A stretch of 64,000 nucleotides of DNA from an uncultured Myxococcales bacterium. GTDB taxonomy: Bacteria; Myxococcota; Myxococcia; Myxococcales; Myxococcaceae. The stretch is taken from positions 1 through 64,000 of the forward strand of contig CALJKW010000009.1 in NCBI GenBank assembly GCA_937980205.1, read 5' to 3'. The notes under the pieces were generated by a model. The model searched no databases, had not been told where the DNA came from, and was given only the letters and a program-made list of their open reading frames with translations. Shown one piece after another: positions 1 to 7,938 of the stretch. Positions within the stretch are counted from its first letter, which is position 1. Every line of letters starts with the position of its first letter. The position numbers were made by a program, and so were the translations under genes.

Positions 1-2
1 CC

Positions 3-401
3 ACCGGCGGCAACGCGCTGAAGTTCTACTCGTCGGTGCGCTGCGAGATCCGCCGCGCCGGCAACCTCAAAGACGGGGACACCGTGGTCGGCACGCGGAC
101 GCGCGTGAAGGTGGTGAAGAACAAGTGCGCCCCGCCCTTCCAGGAGGCGGAGTTCGACATCGTCTACAACAAGGGCATCAACCGCGAGGGAGAGGTCGTC
201 GACCTCGGCGCCGAGCTCGGCATCATCGAGAAGAGCGGCAGCCACTTCCTGCTCGCCGGCGAGCGCATCGGCCAGGGACGCGAGCGCGCGGTCGAGTGGC
301 TGCGCGAGCGGCCCGAGCTGGTCGAGCAGCTCGCCGCGCGCATCATCGCGACGCCGAAGCCCGGGCTCGCCGCGCCCACGGCGGAGAAGGACGCCGCGTG
401 A
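3..401 (+). CDS. recA: Recombinase RecA, C-terminal part (5' truncated by window edge)
   Basis: RecA polymerises on single-stranded DNA, drives ATP-dependent strand exchange and activates LexA cleavage. The frame is open from the first bases. It begins with the TGGNALKFYSSVR block that follows the RecA core ATPase, continues with RTRVKVVKNKCAPPFQEAEF, and ends with the family's small C-terminal domain (GINREGEVVDLGAELGIIEK). About 132 codons remain. A Cys replaces the more usual Val/Met in the KNK-x-APPF segment. The Walker motifs lie outside the window. The stop overlaps the GTG of the next small ORF, which suggests translational coupling. The family call is very safe; only paralogue identity is open, since some myxobacteria carry two recA genes. 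Confidence 0.97.
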   Translation, partial: TGGNALKFYSSVRCEIRRAGNLKDGDTVVGTRTRVKVVKNKCAPPFQEAEFDIVYNKGINREGEVVDLGAELGIIEKSGSHFLLAGERIGQGRERAVEWLRERPELVEQLAARIIATPKPGLAAPTAEKDAA

Positions 402-559
402 GGTGGGCGCTGTTGCTCGCGCTCGCCGGCTTCACGGCGAACCTGGTCGGCTTCACCCGCGGGCCGCCGCGGGTGACCGGCGAGCCGGCGCGGCGGTGCT
501 GGCTGCACAAGCCGCCGCACCGGCCGCCCGTGCACATGCCGAGGCGGCAGGGGCACTGA
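398..559 (+). CDS. Small putative exported peptide coupled to recA
   Basis: This 53-codon ORF starts with GTG overlapping the recA TGA as GTGA, a layout typical of coupled reading. Residues 1-19 form a hydrophobic stretch after a single Arg (RWALLLALAGFTANLVGF), like a short signal or membrane segment. The rest is basic and Pro/His-rich (HKPPHRPPVHMPRR). I recognise no family. It could be a real small membrane peptide or a chance open frame in GC-rich DNA. The overlapping start and the hydrophobic N-terminus are the only support. Confidence 0.35.
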   Translation: MRWALLLALAGFTANLVGFTRGPPRVTGEPARRCWLHKPPHRPPVHMPRRQGH

Positions 560-572
560 TACGATCTCGCGC

Positions 573-1115
573 ATGCTCCGTGACGATCATCAGCGCGTCG
601 TGCTGCGTGACCTGCGGTGGTCGCAGTTCCTCGCCGTCGCCGACGCCCGCGGCGAGCGCGGCAATCCGCGGCTGCACTATCTCGACGGCGTGCTCGAGCT
701 GATGCACTCTTCCTGGGAGCACGAGCTCCGGAAGAAGCTCGTGTCGCGCTGCTTCGAGGCGTGGGCCGATGCGATGAACGTGGACGTCGACGGCTGCGGC
801 TCGTTCACCATCATGAACCGAGCGAAGGACGCGGCCGCAGAAGCGGACGACTGCTACTACGTGGGCCGCGCGCGCCGCGGCCCGCCCGATCTGGTCGTCG
901 AGAAACGGCGGTTCGACGGCGAGATCGACCAGCTCGAGCTCTACGGCAGGCTCGGGGTCCGCGAAGTCTGGCTCTGGGACGCCAAACGCATCCATCGGCA
1001 CCGCCTCGTGCGCGGAGGAGCGCTCGACGCCGATCTGCCTCTGCTCGAACGGTGTCTTCGCATGGACAGCCAGACGCAGGCGGTCAAGTGGCTCCGCCGC
1101 GCGCTCAAACACTGA
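573..1115 (+). CDS. Uma2 family (DUF820) putative endonuclease
   Basis: A 180-aa protein of the Uma2/DUF820 family, which has a PD-(D/E)xK restriction-endonuclease fold and often occurs singly in many copies. Visible family marks are the N-terminal LDGVLELM-x-S-x2-HE segment (about residues 38-52), the central EADDCYYV (about 91-98), the PPDLVVE strand with the expected acidic active-site residues (about 106-112) and the EVWLWD strand (about 132-137). Substrates are unknown for the family; nuclease activity is inferred from the fold. Its last 11 bases overlap the convergent next gene. No methyltransferase or other restriction component lies nearby. Confidence 0.85.
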   Translation: MLRDDHQRVVLRDLRWSQFLAVADARGERGNPRLHYLDGVLELMHSSWEHELRKKLVSRCFEAWADAMNVDVDGCGSFTIMNRAKDAAAEADDCYYVGRARRGPPDLVVEKRRFDGEIDQLELYGRLGVREVWLWDAKRIHRHRLVRGGALDADLPLLERCLRMDSQTQAVKWLRRALKH

Positions 1116-1557
1116 CCGGCAGCGCCCACTCGCGCCCGCCGGCCCGCAGCACCGGCCCGCGCTCGGTCGCCTCCGCGAGCTCGCCGAGCTGAAACTGCGC
1201 GTCGCGCGAGAACCGCGCGGTGGCGCGCCCCTCTTTCACCTTCACGGTGAGGACGCCGTCGGCGCTGAGCGCGAGCGTCGAGGGATCCATCAGCTCGGCG
1301 GTCCGGTCGGTGAGCCTCACCGACAGGCCGTCTTCGGAGACGTCGACCGCGACGACTCCGAACGCGGGGCCGTGCACCTTCACGAAGCACCAGTCGTTGC
1401 CGACCTCGAGCTTGAACTTCCCGTCCTCGGCGACCTTCAGGCCGCGGTTGAACGTCTCGATGATCTTCGGGTGCTCGACGGGCTCGCCGTCGTGCCACCA
1501 GCGCAAGCGCTCATCGAGCTCGATGCCGCTGTCTTCCCTGGTGTGCCAGCGCTTCAC
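1105..1557 (-). CDS. DUF1285-like protein
   Basis: A 150-aa soluble protein with the DUF1285 layout: an N-terminal WWHDGEPVEHPKIIETFNRG segment in which a tryptophan-rich strand leads into an x-DG-x2-I/V-x-H/RP helix, then LKVAEDGKFKLEVGNDWCFV and VHGPAFGVVAVDV. Function is unknown for the family. The start is a GTG directly abutting the TGA of the upstream membrane-protein gene (no gap), so it is probably the last gene of the cinA-membrane protein operon. Its 3' end overlaps the convergent Uma2 gene by 11 bases. Confidence 0.75.
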   Translation of the reverse strand: MKRWHTREDSGIELDERLRWWHDGEPVEHPKIIETFNRGLKVAEDGKFKLEVGNDWCFVKVHGPAFGVVAVDVSEDGLSVRLTDRTAELMDPSTLALSADGVLTVKVKEGRATARFSRDAQFQLGELAEATERGPVLRAGGREWALPVSV

Positions 1558-3084
1558 TCACCAACCCCGCATTCCCTCCGTGTAGCCGCGGAACCCGACC
1601 GCGCCCCAGAAGTTCACCAGGAAACCTAACGCCAGGGCCACCTGCACCGCCCGGTTCTTGAGCGGCCACGCCGAGACCGCGAACGCCGCCAGCAGGTACG
1701 GCGTGTAGTCGAGGCTGAACCGGAACCCGAACTGGGCGTAGCCGGTGTTCTGGTAGAACATTCCCGGAATCGCGCAGCAGAGCGCAGTGACGACCAGCGG
1801 CACCTTCAGCCGCGCCTGCTTCTGGTCCTGCGAGAAGCCGACCCACCACACGCCGAACAGCGCCACCACCGCGATCCACACGATCGGAGACCGGTGCCCG
1901 ATCGGAAAGTCCCCCGGCGGCGGAGGCTCTTCCGGGAACAGCCGCGACAGCACCAGCACCGCGCACGCCGCGCCGATGGAGAGCTGGAGCTGCTGCTTCC
2001 GCTCCGGCGAGACGAAGATGAAGACGAGCAGCGGCATCGTCAGCAGCAGCGACAGCCCCCACGGGCTGTACATCAGCTGGCCGCGCGCCCACTCGGGCAG
2101 CAGCAGGAACGCGGCGTCGATGTTGCGCTGCAGGTAGTGCGGGTGGAACAGGCCCCACGCGTCGATGTCGGCGTTGACGCGGTTGTTGTAGAAAAACCGG
2201 TGACCGAACTCGGCGATGCTGCCGAAGCGCGCCGCGTTGTACCAGGCGTGCCACAGCGCGAGCGGCGCGGCGCCCGCGGCGAAGAGGCCGAGCTTCTTCA
2301 GGCCGGGGCTCTTCGAGAACGCCTTCAGCTCTTCGACGCGCTTGCCGGGCGTCGGCGCGAGCGCCTCGAGCACGAAGAACACGCCCGAGAAGAGCAGCGG
2401 CGTGCGCGTCAGCACCGCCATCGAGAAGAACACGCCCGCGAGCACCGGCCGCCGCGCGCCGATGGCGTTGCGCATGTACAGGCACGTGAACGCGACGCCC
2501 ATCACCTCGGCCGAGAACCAGACCTCGCCGCGGATCGCGCAGTAGAAGAACACCGTCCCGAACGCGAGCGTCGCGGCCAGCGCGATGTTCTCTTTGTCGG
2601 AGCGCCCGCTGCCCTCGCGCTGCTGCAGCTCGCGCAGCAACGAGTAGAACAGCGCGATCGCGAGCGCGCCGAAGAAGACGCCGAACGAGGTGTCGTTGAA
2701 CTGGTACCCGTGCAGCGCGACGAACGGCAGCATCACGACCGCGGGGAACGACGGGAAGCTCACGTACCACTTGTCGGTCGGCTGAATCTGCCCCTCGCAG
2801 CGGACCTTCTGCCCGTTCACCTCGCGCACGCACGCCCAGTCTTCGAGGTTCGGCAGCACCTGCGGGTCGAGCGCGAGGTGCCCCTCGAGCCACGCCTTCG
2901 ACTGGTAGACGAAGTGCGGCGCCGCGCTCTGCCGCCAGAACCGCATCGAGCTGAAGCCCGCGAGCACCACGAACGAGACCGCGAAGAGAATGAGCTCGAC
3001 CCGGTACGCCTGGAGCCAGAGCTTCACTGCCGCGGTGGTGGGACTGGGCTGCTGCTGTGCGGCCGGCGCGGTTGCCTCGCTCAT
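1558..3084 (-). CDS. Polytopic inner-membrane protein, GT-C-like
   Basis: A 508-aa integral membrane protein with roughly ten or more hydrophobic segments, starting with VELILFAVSFVVLAGF near residue 30. A large soluble loop lies between about residues 50 and 95 (WLEGHLALDPQVLPNLEDW). The pattern of a first helix, a long periplasmic loop and then many helices resembles GT-C glycosyltransferases or mannosyltransferase-like proteins, but I see no decisive motif, so the function is left open. The ATG at 3084 overlaps the cinA TGA as ATGA and is preferred to an in-frame ATG seven codons upstream. It lies between cinA and the DUF1285-like gene in one operon. Confidence 0.85.
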   Translation of the reverse strand: MSEATAPAAQQQPSPTTAAVKLWLQAYRVELILFAVSFVVLAGFSSMRFWRQSAAPHFVYQSKAWLEGHLALDPQVLPNLEDWACVREVNGQKVRCEGQIQPTDKWYVSFPSFPAVVMLPFVALHGYQFNDTSFGVFFGALAIALFYSLLRELQQREGSGRSDKENIALAATLAFGTVFFYCAIRGEVWFSAEVMGVAFTCLYMRNAIGARRPVLAGVFFSMAVLTRTPLLFSGVFFVLEALAPTPGKRVEELKAFSKSPGLKKLGLFAAGAAPLALWHAWYNAARFGSIAEFGHRFFYNNRVNADIDAWGLFHPHYLQRNIDAAFLLLPEWARGQLMYSPWGLSLLLTMPLLVFIFVSPERKQQLQLSIGAACAVLVLSRLFPEEPPPPGDFPIGHRSPIVWIAVVALFGVWWVGFSQDQKQARLKVPLVVTALCCAIPGMFYQNTGYAQFGFRFSLDYTPYLLAAFAVSAWPLKNRAVQVALALGFLVNFWGAVGFRGYTEGMRGW

Positions 3085-4316
3085 GCTCGAGGCGTCATCG
3101 CACATTTTCGCCGCAACAGGTCCATCAACTGCCACGCGGCCCAGCGCCGCACGCGCTCGCGGTCGAACGGCCAGAAGTGCCGCTCGACGACGTCGACGCC
3201 GGGGCCGCTCACGCCGAGATAGACCGTTCCGACGGGGTCCTTCTCGGTGCCGCCGGTCGGGCCCGCGACGCCGGTGACCGAGGCGCCCCACTCGACTCCC
3301 GCGCGCTCGCGCGCTCCTTTGGCCATCGCGCGCGCGACGACCTCGCTGACCGCGCCGTGCGTGGCGAGGTCTGCCGCCGAGACGCCGAGCACGCGCTGCT
3401 TAGCGCTCTCGGTGTACGTGACGGCGCCGGACTCGAGCCAGGCGCTCGCTCCGGGCACGGCGCACAGCTCCGAGGCGACGAGGCCGCCGGTCATGCTCTC
3501 GGCGAGCGCGAGCCTCTGGCCGCTGCGCTCGAACACCTTCGCGACCGTCTGCGCGAGCGTGGCGTCCCCTTCGGCGAAGACGTGATCGCCCAGCAGCGCG
3601 AGGCACTCCTCCCGCGCCGGAGCGAGCGCGGCCTCATCGTCCGCCAGCAGCTTCAGGTGATTCTCCGGCGCCTGGGTGCGGAAGCCGAACGTGACGCGCG
3701 GGTACTTCGGGTACAGGTGCGAGACCTTCGCGTCGAGCGCCGACTCGAAGATGCCCATCACCTTCAAGATGCACAGCACGCGCTTGCTCGCCCGCCCCGA
3801 GAGCTTCTGCAGCCGCGGCAGCACCTCGGTGTCCACCAGGTGCCGGTACTCCTTGGGGACGCCGGGCACGAAGAAGCACGTGCAGCTCTTCAGCTTCAGT
3901 ACGAACATCGGCGCCGAGCCCTCGGTGTTGACGATCACCTCGGCGCCATCGGGCACCAGCGCCTGCCGCAGGTTGTTCGGCGTGACGGTGAGGCCACGCC
4001 TCGCGAATCGCGCTTTGAGGTGCTGCACCGCCGCCTCGCTCTCGACGAGGGGGACGCCGGCGGCCTTCGCCGCGCACTCGGCGGTGAAGTCGTCCGCGGT
4101 GGGGCCCAGGCCGCCCGACACGAGCACGGCGTCCGCGCGCGCGGAGATGGTCTCGAGCGCCTCGATGATGTCCTCGCGGATGTCGCGCACCACCGTGCTG
4201 CGGCGGACGACGACGCCGAGCGTGTCGAGGAGCTTCGTCTGAAAGTGCGTGCTGTTCGTGTCGGCGGTGAGGCCGGTGAGCAGCTCGTCGCCGGTGCAGA
4301 GGGTCTCGATGCGCAC
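3081..4316 (-). CDS. cinA: CinA family protein (competence/damage-inducible; NMN deamidase domain)
   Basis: The protein is 411 aa, full family length. Residues 1-170 form the MoCF-biosynthesis-like (COG1058) domain with GDELLTG near the start and SGGLGPTADD (about 67-76). Residues 255-405 form the CinA C-terminal domain with LAESMTGGLVAS and SVTGVAGPTGGTEKDPVGTV. In characterised members these domains carry ADP-ribose pyrophosphatase and nicotinamide mononucleotide deamidase activity, used in NAD salvage. It is the first gene of a minus-strand operon with the membrane protein (ATGA overlap) and the DUF1285-like gene. recA lies less than 3 kb away, a frequent companion of cinA in other bacteria. 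Confidence 0.95.
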   Translation of the reverse strand: MRIETLCTGDELLTGLTADTNSTHFQTKLLDTLGVVVRRSTVVRDIREDIIEALETISARADAVLVSGGLGPTADDFTAECAAKAAGVPLVESEAAVQHLKARFARRGLTVTPNNLRQALVPDGAEVIVNTEGSAPMFVLKLKSCTCFFVPGVPKEYRHLVDTEVLPRLQKLSGRASKRVLCILKVMGIFESALDAKVSHLYPKYPRVTFGFRTQAPENHLKLLADDEAALAPAREECLALLGDHVFAEGDATLAQTVAKVFERSGQRLALAESMTGGLVASELCAVPGASAWLESGAVTYTESAKQRVLGVSAADLATHGAVSEVVARAMAKGARERAGVEWGASVTGVAGPTGGTEKDPVGTVYLGVSGPGVDVVERHFWPFDRERVRRWAAWQLMDLLRRKCAMTPRA

Positions 4317-4342
4317 GGCTTCGCTTGTACACTGAAAAGCGC

Positions 4343-5332
4343 GTGGAGCTCCTCGATGCCGTGCGCGCAGCCCCTTACGATCGCCGCGCGTACCTCGTGC
4401 TCGCCGACGCGCTGATGGCGAAGGGAGACGCCTGGGGAGAGCTCATCGGGCTGCAGTGCGCGCTCGAGGGAGAGAGCGACTCCAGCCGGTTCCTCACGCG
4501 GCTCAAGGCCATCGAGGCGCTGCGCGAGAAGCTCACGCCGCGCCTGCTCGGCGACGCGTGGACGTGGAACCAGCGCCTCAAGCTCGAGTGGGCGTACGGC
4601 TTCGTGCGCCGCGTGACCATCGAGTACCTGCCGGAGGCGCCGATGCGGAGCTCGGTCTCGGCGCTGCTCGGCGCGCCCGGCCTCGCCGCGCTGCAGGGGC
4701 TCACTGCGTGGCACCTCGAGCGCGAGGGCGGCGGAGACTTCGCGACGTTCACCACCCTGCTCACCGAGCTCTTGCCGCCCAGCATTCGCGAGCTGCGGCT
4801 CGGCGGAGTCGGCGCCCTCGACCGGCTGCTCGCCGCTCACCCCGCCGTCGAGGAGCTCGAGCTGATGTACGCGAAGAACGCGTTCGTGGGCCCTGCGGAG
4901 CCGAAGCTGAAGGCGCTGCACCTGGCGGACTGTGGACCCGCGGCGTGGCACTGGCTCGAGACCGCGAGCTGGCCCGAGCTGAAGGTGCTCGAGGCGCAGG
5001 CGGAGGATCGCGACCGCTCGCTCGCCGAGGCGCTGACCCCGATGCGGTTTCCCAAGCTCGAGCGGCTCGTGCTGGGCCTCGAGTCGATCGACTCGTTCTT
5101 GCGGGGACTCGAGCCCGAGGTGCTGCGCGGGCTGAAGATGATGGAGCTCACCGGCGACTACGGAGACGCGGCGCTCGAGGCGCTCGTCGCGGCGCGGACG
5201 CGGCTGCACAAGATGAAGCGCGTGTCGCTGACCGGGACGTCGCACGCGAGCCGGAGGCTCGCCGCGGTGGTGCAGCGACAGCTGCCGAACGTGACCCTGG
5301 CGGTGACCGCGAGACGACACCGTTCACGCTGA
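4343..5332 (+). CDS. TIGR02996 repeat-companion domain protein with leucine-rich region
   Basis: About 329 aa. The N-terminal 45 residues match the TIGR02996 signature common in Myxococcota and Planctomycetes (ELLDAVRAAPYDRRAYLVLA then GDAWGELIGLQ). The rest consists of irregular leucine-rich units (LRGLKMMELTGDYGDAALEAL and similar), suggesting a solenoid protein-interaction surface. Function is unknown. I chose the GTG at 4343 because it opens directly on the domain; a TTG at 4325 would add six residues, and neither has a clear ribosome site. It is divergent from cinA with under 30 bases between them. Confidence 0.85.
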   Translation: MELLDAVRAAPYDRRAYLVLADALMAKGDAWGELIGLQCALEGESDSSRFLTRLKAIEALREKLTPRLLGDAWTWNQRLKLEWAYGFVRRVTIEYLPEAPMRSSVSALLGAPGLAALQGLTAWHLEREGGGDFATFTTLLTELLPPSIRELRLGGVGALDRLLAAHPAVEELELMYAKNAFVGPAEPKLKALHLADCGPAAWHWLETASWPELKVLEAQAEDRDRSLAEALTPMRFPKLERLVLGLESIDSFLRGLEPEVLRGLKMMELTGDYGDAALEALVAARTRLHKMKRVSLTGTSHASRRLAAVVQRQLPNVTLAVTARRHRSR

Positions 5333-5351
5333 GCGGAGCGCGAAGCGCGGA

Positions 5352-5370
5352 GTCGAAGCCAGGCCTCGAC
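5352..5370. terminator. Imperfect inverted repeat between convergent genes
   Basis: Nine-base arms (GTCGAAGCC / GGCCTCGAC, one A/G mismatch) around a single base, in the 81-base gap between the convergent TIGR02996 gene and pssA. There is no T-tract, so termination is only a guess from position. Confidence 0.22.
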
Positions 5371-5413
5371 GGCAGCCTCTCGCTCTCGCCCTCTTCATCG
5401 TGTCGCTCAAGCG

Positions 5414-6298
5414 TCAGAGCACTTCCTGCTCGTCGACCTCGTCGCCCTCTTCCTCTTCGTCGTCATCGTCCACGGTCGCTGCAAGCGCTGCGGCGGCCGC
5501 GCGTTTCTCTTTCAGCGCGCGGCCCAGCAGCACGACCGACTCGACCATGCCGGACACGAGATACAGCGAGAAGATTCCGACGAGCAGCCACGCGGGGTGC
5601 AGCAGCGTGGCGATCAGCGCGCCGCCCCCGAGGATGAACATGAACACCAGCACCGCGCGCGGCGAGAGCTTGAGGTCCTTGAACGTCCGGTACCGGATCG
5701 TCGACACCATCAAGAGCGACAGGAACACCACCGCGCCGGCCACCGGAGCCCGCGCCACGTCGGGCAGCGGCAGCGCGCCGCGCGCCCCGTGATGCGCGAT
5801 GATCATCGAGATGACCACGCCGGCGCCCAGCGGAATCGGCAGCCCGACGAAGAACCGCCCCGCCGCGTGGTTCTTCGCGATCGGCTGGCCCGCTGCTTCC
5901 GCCGCCTTCTTCGCCGCGTCCTCACGAATCGCGAGCACGTTGAATCGCGCGAGCCGCAGCGCTCCGCACGCCGCGAACATGAAGCCGATGAAGATGCCCC
6001 AGATGCCCATGGGCTGCAGCGCCCACCGGTACACGACCAGCGCCGGAGCCGCCCCGAACGTCACCACGTCCGCCAGGCTGTCGAGCTCCTGCCCGAACAT
6101 GCTCTGCGTCTTCGTGAGCCGCGCCACGCGCCCATCGAAGCCGTCGAAGAAGATGCCGAAGAAGATCGCCAGCGCTGCCTGGTACAGCTGGGCCGGGCTC
6201 GCCTCGCCAGTGCACAGCGTCAGCGCGTAGAAGCCGCAAAAGATGGAACTGACGGTGAAGAGGTTCGGAAGTACGAAGAGGAGCTTTCGCAGCTTCAT
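5414..6298 (-). CDS. pssA: CDP-diacylglycerol-serine O-phosphatidyltransferase
   Basis: Makes phosphatidylserine from CDP-diacylglycerol and serine in the inner membrane, the precursor of phosphatidylethanolamine. The CDP-alcohol phosphotransferase signature D-G-x2-A-R-x8-G-x3-D-x3-D is intact: D55 G56, A59 R60, G69, D73, D77. Hydrophobic segments occur throughout (for example residues 7-28 and 41-52), as expected for this polytopic family. The 294-aa length is slightly long because of an acidic C-terminal tail of about 20 residues (DDDDEEEEGDEVDEQEVL). It is divergent from the hydrolase gene with only 22 bases between start codons. Confidence 0.93.
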   Translation of the reverse strand: MKLRKLLFVLPNLFTVSSIFCGFYALTLCTGEASPAQLYQAALAIFFGIFFDGFDGRVARLTKTQSMFGQELDSLADVVTFGAAPALVVYRWALQPMGIWGIFIGFMFAACGALRLARFNVLAIREDAAKKAAEAAGQPIAKNHAAGRFFVGLPIPLGAGVVISMIIAHHGARGALPLPDVARAPVAGAVVFLSLLMVSTIRYRTFKDLKLSPRAVLVFMFILGGGALIATLLHPAWLLVGIFSLYLVSGMVESVVLLGRALKEKRAAAAALAATVDDDDEEEEGDEVDEQEVL

Positions 6299-6320
6299 CT
6301 AGAAGATCACCCTAACAAAC

Positions 6321-7442
6321 TTGGAAACCGCGTTTCTGATCATCTGCGCCGTCGTGCTCCTCGCCCTCGTGGCGTTGGCGGCGTTTGCCCACCTGCTCTA
6401 CCCGCTCAAAGGCGAGCGTGCGCAACTTCTCAAGGCGACCTGCGCTGACGGCTGGGAGCTCGCGGTGTGGCACCGCCCGGCGCGGGTGAAGCGCTTCGCC
6501 GAGCCCGTCGTGCTCTGCCACGGTCTTGGGAATAACCACCGGGTCTTCGATCTTCACGCGCCACTCTCGCTTTCGGTGGCGCTGAACGAGGCGGGGTTCG
6601 ACACGTACGCCGTCGACTTGCGCGGAGCGGGCCAATCCCAGCGGGCTCCCAAGGGTGCGCCATTCCGAGCCTCCATCGACGACCATGTGCAATTCGACGT
6701 TCCCGCCGTGCTCGAGCTTGCGCGACGCCAGAGCGGCGACGCGAAGGTGCTGTGGGTGGGGCACTCCTTGGGGGGCCTCGTCGCGCTCTGCTCCGCCACG
6801 CCCGACCTCCAGGCCCTGCTCGCCGGCCTGGTGACCATCGGCTCTCCCGTCTACTTCTCCGGCCTCGAGGCCCGCACGCGCTTCGCGCTCTCGATCGGCA
6901 AGCTCTTCAGCTACCCGCGCCGCATTCACCTCGACACGCTCGCCCGCCTCGCCCTGCCCGTCGCCGGCATCGCCCCGAGGTACTTCACCGAGGGCATGCT
7001 CAACGCGACCAACGTCGACGGGCTCATCCGCCGCATGTCGCTCGCGCAGATGATCTCTCCCATCTGGCGCGGAGTCCTCGAGCAGATGAGCGACTGGGTG
7101 ACCAACGACGTGCTGCGCTCGTTCGACCGCCAGACCGACTACCGCGAGCGCATCGCGAAGCTCGGCATCCCGCTGCTCACCGTCGGTGGCGCCGTCGACA
7201 AGCTCGCGCCGCTCGAGACGGTGACGAAGGCCCACGCGCTCGCCGGCAGCCCCGACAAGACGCTGCTCGTCGAGTGGCCCGAGGGCATCAGCTACGGCCA
7301 CGGAGACCTCCTGCTCGGCCGCCACGCCCCGCTGCACGTCTACGCGCGCATCATCGACTGGCTCGCGAAGCACGCGACGCAGACGGCGCCGGTCGAGCAG
7401 CCAACGGCGGAGTCGGCCGATCCGGCACGTCTGCAGGCGTGA
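6321..7442 (+). CDS. Membrane-anchored alpha/beta hydrolase
   Basis: A 373-aa hydrolase with an N-terminal membrane segment (FLIICAVVLLALVALAAFAH, about residues 5-24). The alpha/beta-hydrolase fold follows: VVLCHGLGNNH oxyanion region (about 65-75), YAVDLRGAGQSQ, nucleophile elbow GHSLGG (Ser about residue 151) and a late His in SYGHGDLLLG. Substrate is unknown; esters or acyl-lipids are plausible given the membrane anchor and the pssA neighbour, but that is inference. The start is a TTG. The last 92 bases overlap the convergent metallopeptidase-like gene, and the overlapping tails of both proteins are low-complexity. Confidence 0.88.
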   Translation: METAFLIICAVVLLALVALAAFAHLLYPLKGERAQLLKATCADGWELAVWHRPARVKRFAEPVVLCHGLGNNHRVFDLHAPLSLSVALNEAGFDTYAVDLRGAGQSQRAPKGAPFRASIDDHVQFDVPAVLELARRQSGDAKVLWVGHSLGGLVALCSATPDLQALLAGLVTIGSPVYFSGLEARTRFALSIGKLFSYPRRIHLDTLARLALPVAGIAPRYFTEGMLNATNVDGLIRRMSLAQMISPIWRGVLEQMSDWVTNDVLRSFDRQTDYRERIAKLGIPLLTVGGAVDKLAPLETVTKAHALAGSPDKTLLVEWPEGISYGHGDLLLGRHAPLHVYARIIDWLAKHATQTAPVEQPTAESADPARLQA

Positions 7443-7938
7443 CGCCCTTCAGCTCGTACAGCTCGATGACGTACTTCTTCAGCGCGAGGCACCGCGCCGC
7501 AGTCATCTCGACGCCCTGAAAGCGCTTCTCCGCGTAGAAGGCGGCGTACTCCTGCAGCAGCGCCGCCTTCGGCCCGCGGTAGTTCTCCTCGGCGCGCGTC
7601 AGCACGTGCGTGACCTCGTGCACGAGCAGCGACGCCAGCCGCCGCGGCGAGAGGTCGCGGTGCACGTAGATGCGGTCGTCCCACTGGTAGCCGTTGAGGG
7701 CCTTCGAGATGCGCTTCACCGCGCGGGCGTCGAGCTTCGTCAGCCGCTCGGCGGGCAGATCTTTCCGCACGTGCCGGAAGTCGGCGGCGGTCAGGTCCGA
7801 GAACCCGTCGACCTTCACCTGGCCCGACGTGAGCGCCCGGAGCGTGCGGCGCGCCTCGGGCGTGTCGCTCTTCTGCAGCTCGGCGAGGCCCTTCTCGATG
7901 TACCGCCGGAACGCCGCGTCGTGCGGCGAGGGCTTCAC
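7351..7938 (-). CDS. Putative HExxH zinc-metallopeptidase-like protein
   Basis: About 195 aa. The motif SLLVHEVTHVL contains HEVTH, a zincin-type HExxH; it is followed by an acidic/aromatic region (QEYAAFYAEKRF) that could supply the third ligand. Proteolytic function is inferred from this motif alone. I chose the GTG at 7938 because it overlaps the TGA of the upstream beta-helix lipoprotein as GTGA; a longer reading from GTG 7980 would overlap that gene by 46 bases. The C-terminal 25 residues (RPTPPLAARPAPSASRASR) overlap the convergent hydrolase gene. Confidence 0.7.
   Translation of the reverse strand: MKPSPHDAAFRRYIEKGLAELQKSDTPEARRTLRALTSGQVKVDGFSDLTAADFRHVRKDLPAERLTKLDARAVKRISKALNGYQWDDRIYVHRDLSPRRLASLLVHEVTHVLTRAEENYRGPKAALLQEYAAFYAEKRFQGVEMTAARCLALKKYVIELYELKGVTPADVPDRPTPPLAARPAPSASRASRASR

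Noticed and set aside
1894..3222. Plus-strand open frame opposite the polytopic membrane protein
   Set aside because: It is out of phase with any start context and gives a low-complexity Arg/Glu-rich product typical of GC-rich antisense frames.
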